From NCBI GenBank assembly GCA_946540675.1, contig CAMNIW010000039.1, positions 1 to 9,448 on the forward strand: DNA of 9,448 bases, read 5' to 3'. Position numbers and translations under genes: made by a program. The first letter of the stretch is position 1, and each line of letters starts with the position of its first letter. Positions 6,773 to 9,448 of the stretch are shown here, piece by piece. The notes beneath the pieces were generated by a model. It was not told where the DNA came from. It ran no database searches and was given only the letters and a program-made list of their open reading frames with translations. The DNA is from an uncultured Clostridia bacterium (GTDB taxonomy: Bacteria > Bacillota > Clostridia > Christensenellales > Borkfalkiaceae).

Positions 6773-8188
6773 ATGGCATTTTGTACTTTTTCAAACGAAT
6801 TCAATACAAACGCTTCGACAAACATCGATAATAAGTTCATTTTGTCCTATCTCCCCGAAGCGAGCGGCAACGCCGTAAAGGTGTATCTTTACGGTCTTCT
6901 TCTCTGCAAGTCGGACGACGCTATGGACGCCAAAAAATTTGCCGAAAATCTTCGTATGGACGAGAGCGAAGTCGCGGATTCGTTCAGGTTCTGGGAAGAA
7001 TGGGGGCTTATCAACATAATTTCGGAAGACCCCTTTCTCGTCAAGTACCTTCCGATAACTTCGTCAAAACCGAAAAAAATCAACGTCGAAAAATACACCG
7101 AATTCAATAAGGCTTTACAAGTACTGATACCCGAAAGGATGATAACCACCAACGAGTATTCGGCGTACTTCGGCATTATGGAAGACTTTTCGATTTCTCC
7201 CGAAGCGATGCTGATGATAGTCAAATACTGCGTCGACCTGAAAGGCGGGAACATAGGATTCAGGTACATACTCAAAGTTGCCAACGACTTTGCCGCAAGG
7301 GGGCTCACGACCGTTTCGAAAATAGAAAAAGAACTGTCCGACTACTCTTTGCGGTCGGGCGATATAAGGGAAATAACCGACGTCGTGTCGCCGTCTTCGA
7401 AACCCGAAATAGAAGATCTCAATCTCTACAAAAAGTGGACGAAAGAAATGTCGTTTGACAAAGATACGATAATTTTCGTAGCGAAAACGGCAAAGATCCG
7501 CTCTATGCAAAAACTCGATCGCGAACTCGGCATTCTCTACTCCGGCAAGAAATTTTCCGTACAGGAAATAGAAAAATATTACGCCGAAAAATCGAAGATA
7601 AACGACCTTGCAAGAAAGATAACGAGATCGCTTTCGGTCTACGTCGAAGTCATCGACCCCGTCGTTGAAACTTACGTCGTGCCGTGGCTCAATAAAGGAT
7701 ACGGAAACGACGAACTGCTCTTTATCGCGGATTTTTGTTTCAAGCGCAACAGGCGATCTCTCGAAGATATGAACGACGCGGTGAATAAACTGTATAAAAA
7801 CGGTCTTATAACCCTTTCGTCGATAGCGGAATACATAAAAGGCATAGGAAAAGACGACGAATTTATCAAATCACTGCTTCAAATCACCGGACTTTCGAGA
7901 AGACCGACGGAGTGGGACAGAGAGAGCCTGAAAACTTGGCGTTCCTGGAATTTCTCCGACGAGATGATAACCGAAGCGGCGAAGATTTCGGCGGGAAAAA
8001 GCAATCCCGTTTCATATATAAACGCCGTTCTTTCCGGCTGGAAATCGCAAAACGTATTCACTCCCGACAAGATCGTCTCTTTCGGCAACGTCGGGCAAAA
8101 CTCTTCTTCATCAGCGATACGCTCGCGCAGTTATTCGAAAACCGAACTCGAAGCGATAATCGACAACTTCGACAGTATAGATTTGTAG
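6773..8188 (+). CDS. dnaD: DnaD-domain primosome protein with multiple DnaD-type modules
   Basis: The 471-residue protein belongs to the DnaD/DnaB-like replication initiation proteins of Firmicutes, which remodel origin DNA and help recruit the helicase-loader complex. It opens with the clostridial-type start MAFCTFSNEF. A predicted winged-helix region follows at about 33-95, including AVKVYLYGLLL and FRFWEEWGLINI. After it come DnaD-type helical modules. The clearest is the last, about 387-436, with the family signature NPVSYINAVLSGW (411-423), matching the YxxxILxxW pattern. Similar but more diverged modules appear at about 128-188, 218-272 and 300-357. The C-terminus is a serine-rich linker and a short acidic helix. 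GGAAG lies seven bases before the ATG. The loader gene follows after 16 bases, the usual pairing, which strongly supports the assignment. Confidence 0.92.
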   Translation: MAFCTFSNEFNTNASTNIDNKFILSYLPEASGNAVKVYLYGLLLCKSDDAMDAKKFAENLRMDESEVADSFRFWEEWGLINIISEDPFLVKYLPITSSKPKKINVEKYTEFNKALQVLIPERMITTNEYSAYFGIMEDFSISPEAMLMIVKYCVDLKGGNIGFRYILKVANDFAARGLTTVSKIEKELSDYSLRSGDIREITDVVSPSSKPEIEDLNLYKKWTKEMSFDKDTIIFVAKTAKIRSMQKLDRELGILYSGKKFSVQEIEKYYAEKSKINDLARKITRSLSVYVEVIDPVVETYVVPWLNKGYGNDELLFIADFCFKRNRRSLEDMNDAVNKLYKNGLITLSSIAEYIKGIGKDDEFIKSLLQITGLSRRPTEWDRESLKTWRSWNFSDEMITEAAKISAGKSNPVSYINAVLSGWKSQNVFTPDKIVSFGNVGQNSSSSAIRSRSYSKTELEAIIDNFDSIDL

Positions 8189-8204
8189 GATATAGGTGTA
8201 AAAC

Positions 8205-9140
8205 ATGATTTACGGTAACAATATCCTGAGAGAAATAGAAGCGGAATACGCCGAAAGGCGCAGGGCGGCAAACGAAAAAGCCGACCACTACAAAAACATA
8301 CTGCTCGGCGATCCGTATTTCTCAGCCGAGTTAAAGGCGTATAAAACCGCAAAATTCGAAGCGACGAAAGCGGAATATCTCAAAGATAAGTCCGCTCTCG
8401 ATAATGCCCTTAAAGAAAAGACTCTACACGGGAAAAATATTAAAAAAATACAATACGTATACGGTATTTCGAGCGAAATGCTTAAACCCGACTACCGCTG
8501 CAAAGAGTGCGGCGACACGGGAAAAACGGAAGACGGAAAGAGATGTCGGTGCTTTTATAAAACGGCGTTCGAAATAACTCTCGCAAGTCTCGGAATAGAG
8601 AAAAAAGATACGGCGAAATTCGAAGACTCCAAATATCCCGACAAGAACAATCTCGGGAAGATATATGAAAAACTCAAAGCCTACTGCGACAAATTCGGTC
8701 GCGGAAGCAAAAATATAGTATTCTCCGGGAACGTCGGCACGGGAAAGAGCCGCGCGACCGAATGCATAGTATCCGAACTTATCGGCAAAGGCTTTAACGT
8801 TGTATTTCTTTCCGCAATGGAACTGAACGCGGTGCTATTGAAATACCACACCGCCCCGATCGAAGAAAAAGGTCTTTATCTCGAAATTCTTACCGATTGC
8901 GACCTGCTCGCGATAGACGATCTCGGAACGGAACCGCCGCTTAAAAACGTCACTCTCGAATATCTCCTGCTTATAATAAGCGAAAGAGAACTTAAAGATA
9001 TGCCTTTTATAATCACTACTAACCTTTCCCCCGAACAACTTCTCGAAAAATACGGCGATAGGATATTTTCGAGAATAAACGACAAGAAAAAAGGCGTACA
9101 TATAAAGATCGACGGCGACGATTTACGGCTCATCAAATAA
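8205..9140 (+). CDS. dnaI: AAA+ helicase loader, DnaI/DnaC type
   Basis: The 311-residue ATPase loads the DnaB helicase onto single-stranded DNA. The N-terminal part (about 1-90) is helical and charged and would be the helicase-binding region. A probable zinc site follows, with C99, C102, C114 and C116 arranged as CxxC-x11-CxC. The AAA+ core starts near 135: Walker A GNVGTGKS at 175-182, Walker B LLAIDDLG at 234-241, sensor-1 TTNL at 271-274 and a candidate arginine finger in GDRIFSRI (R286, R290). The start is supported by AGGTG in the 16-base gap after dnaD, so the two genes are very likely co-transcribed. A hairpin terminator begins directly after the stop. All ATPase residues are present, so it appears functional. 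Some databases call this gene dnaC. Confidence 0.95.
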   Translation: MIYGNNILREIEAEYAERRRAANEKADHYKNILLGDPYFSAELKAYKTAKFEATKAEYLKDKSALDNALKEKTLHGKNIKKIQYVYGISSEMLKPDYRCKECGDTGKTEDGKRCRCFYKTAFEITLASLGIEKKDTAKFEDSKYPDKNNLGKIYEKLKAYCDKFGRGSKNIVFSGNVGTGKSRATECIVSELIGKGFNVVFLSAMELNAVLLKYHTAPIEEKGLYLEILTDCDLLAIDDLGTEPPLKNVTLEYLLLIISERELKDMPFIITTNLSPEQLLEKYGDRIFSRINDKKKGVHIKIDGDDLRLIK

Positions 9141-9142
9141 AA

Positions 9143-9180
9143 AAAGGCTTGTTGCAAAAGCGACAAGCCTTTATTTTTTT
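9143..9180 (+). terminator. Intrinsic terminator after dnaI, probably bidirectional
   Basis: AAAGGCTTGT (9143-9152) pairs perfectly with ACAAGCCTTT (9163-9172). The stem extends inward through one G-T wobble and two G-C pairs to an AAAA loop (9156-9159), giving about 13 pairs. A T-rich tract (9174-9180) follows on the plus strand. The A run before the stem (9138-9145) supplies a U tract in the opposite direction, so the element can also end the convergent LysR-type transcript. Confidence 0.92.
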
Positions 9181-9184
9181 AGAT

Positions 9185-9448
9185 TTAATCGTATTGATTT
9201 TCGTCGAGAATACGTATAAACTCTTTGAGAGCGAACGAATAGTTGGGAATATCCTTCGCTATTACCACGCCGAGATACCTTACCGGAAGGGCGGGTACGA
9301 CCTTTATCTCGAAGAGTTCTTTTTTCTTCAACTGCTCCAAAATGTATCTTCTCGGAATACACGCTATGCCGAGCCCCGTCTTAGCCATCTCTATAAGCAT
9401 TTCTACACTGCTCACTTCGAATTCGGGAGTTATGGCGCCGCTCATAGA
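9185..9448 (-). CDS. LysR-type transcriptional regulator, C-terminal end only
   Basis: The frame is open from the right window edge to a TAA at 9187-9185, so the gene's 5' part, including the helix-turn-helix, lies outside. The visible 87 residues match the second half of the LysR effector-binding domain: EVSSVEMLIEMAKTGLGIAC, then IPRRYI, a short KKKELFEI segment, and a closing helix FALKEFIRIL. The GLGIAxIP motif is typical of the family. The methionine codon at 9445 is internal to the domain and is not the start. The gene converges on dnaI and shares its terminator. No effector or target can be inferred from this fragment. Confidence 0.85.
   Translation of the reverse strand, partial: SMSGAITPEFEVSSVEMLIEMAKTGLGIACIPRRYILEQLKKKELFEIKVVPALPVRYLGVVIAKDIPNYSFALKEFIRILDENQYD

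Noticed and set aside
6598..6840. An 80-codon minus-strand open frame covering the dnaD start
   Set aside because: It overlaps the dnaD promoter and coding start, lacks a ribosome binding site and resembles no protein family.
1..9448. Mobile elements, CRISPR arrays, tRNA or rRNA genes
   Set aside because: No spaced direct repeats, transposase-like frames, terminal inverted repeats or RNA gene signatures were seen, and composition is uniform across the window.

Overview
The window looks like chromosomal DNA from a Clostridia-type Firmicute. The basis is a DnaD-domain primosome protein followed directly by a DnaI/DnaC-type helicase loader, a DegV-family protein, an oligoendopeptidase F and a short single-anchor signal peptidase I, all with AGGAGG-type ribosome binding sites. 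Base composition is moderate by eye. Codon use favours ATA for isoleucine together with many NCG and CGN codons, and it is even across the window. No mobile element, tRNA, rRNA or CRISPR array is visible.

Layout. A divergent intergenic region (6478-6772) separates two transcription units. Leftward on the minus strand lies a tightly packed six-gene cluster. In transcription order it holds a catalytically degenerate alpha/beta-hydrolase-like protein (6477-4804), signal peptidase I (4796-4155), a DegV protein (4145-3300), a two-helix membrane protein of unknown function (3298-2735), oligoendopeptidase F (2723-948) and the replicative helicase DnaB (929 to beyond base 1, truncated by the window edge). 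The gaps are 7, 9, 1, 11 and 18 bases, and several stop codons lie inside the next gene's Shine-Dalgarno sequence. Rightward on the plus strand are a DnaD-domain protein (6773-8188) and the AAA+ helicase loader DnaI/DnaC (8205-9140). A strong hairpin terminator at 9143-9180 follows. Beyond it, a convergent gene encodes the C-terminal end of a LysR-type regulator (9448-9185, truncated by the window edge).

How the genes fit together. DnaD, the loader and DnaB are successive players in loading the replicative helicase. They sit on two transcription units that diverge from one intergenic region. The rest of the leftward cluster concerns protein secretion and peptide turnover (signal peptidase, oligoendopeptidase) and probably fatty-acid handling (DegV). 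The most unusual items are the hydrolase-fold protein that lacks its catalytic serine and apparently the rest of its active site, the DnaD protein with what look like four DnaD-type helical modules, and the placement of dnaB at the distal end of an envelope/peptidase operon. I found no clear evidence of a wholly new multi-gene system.
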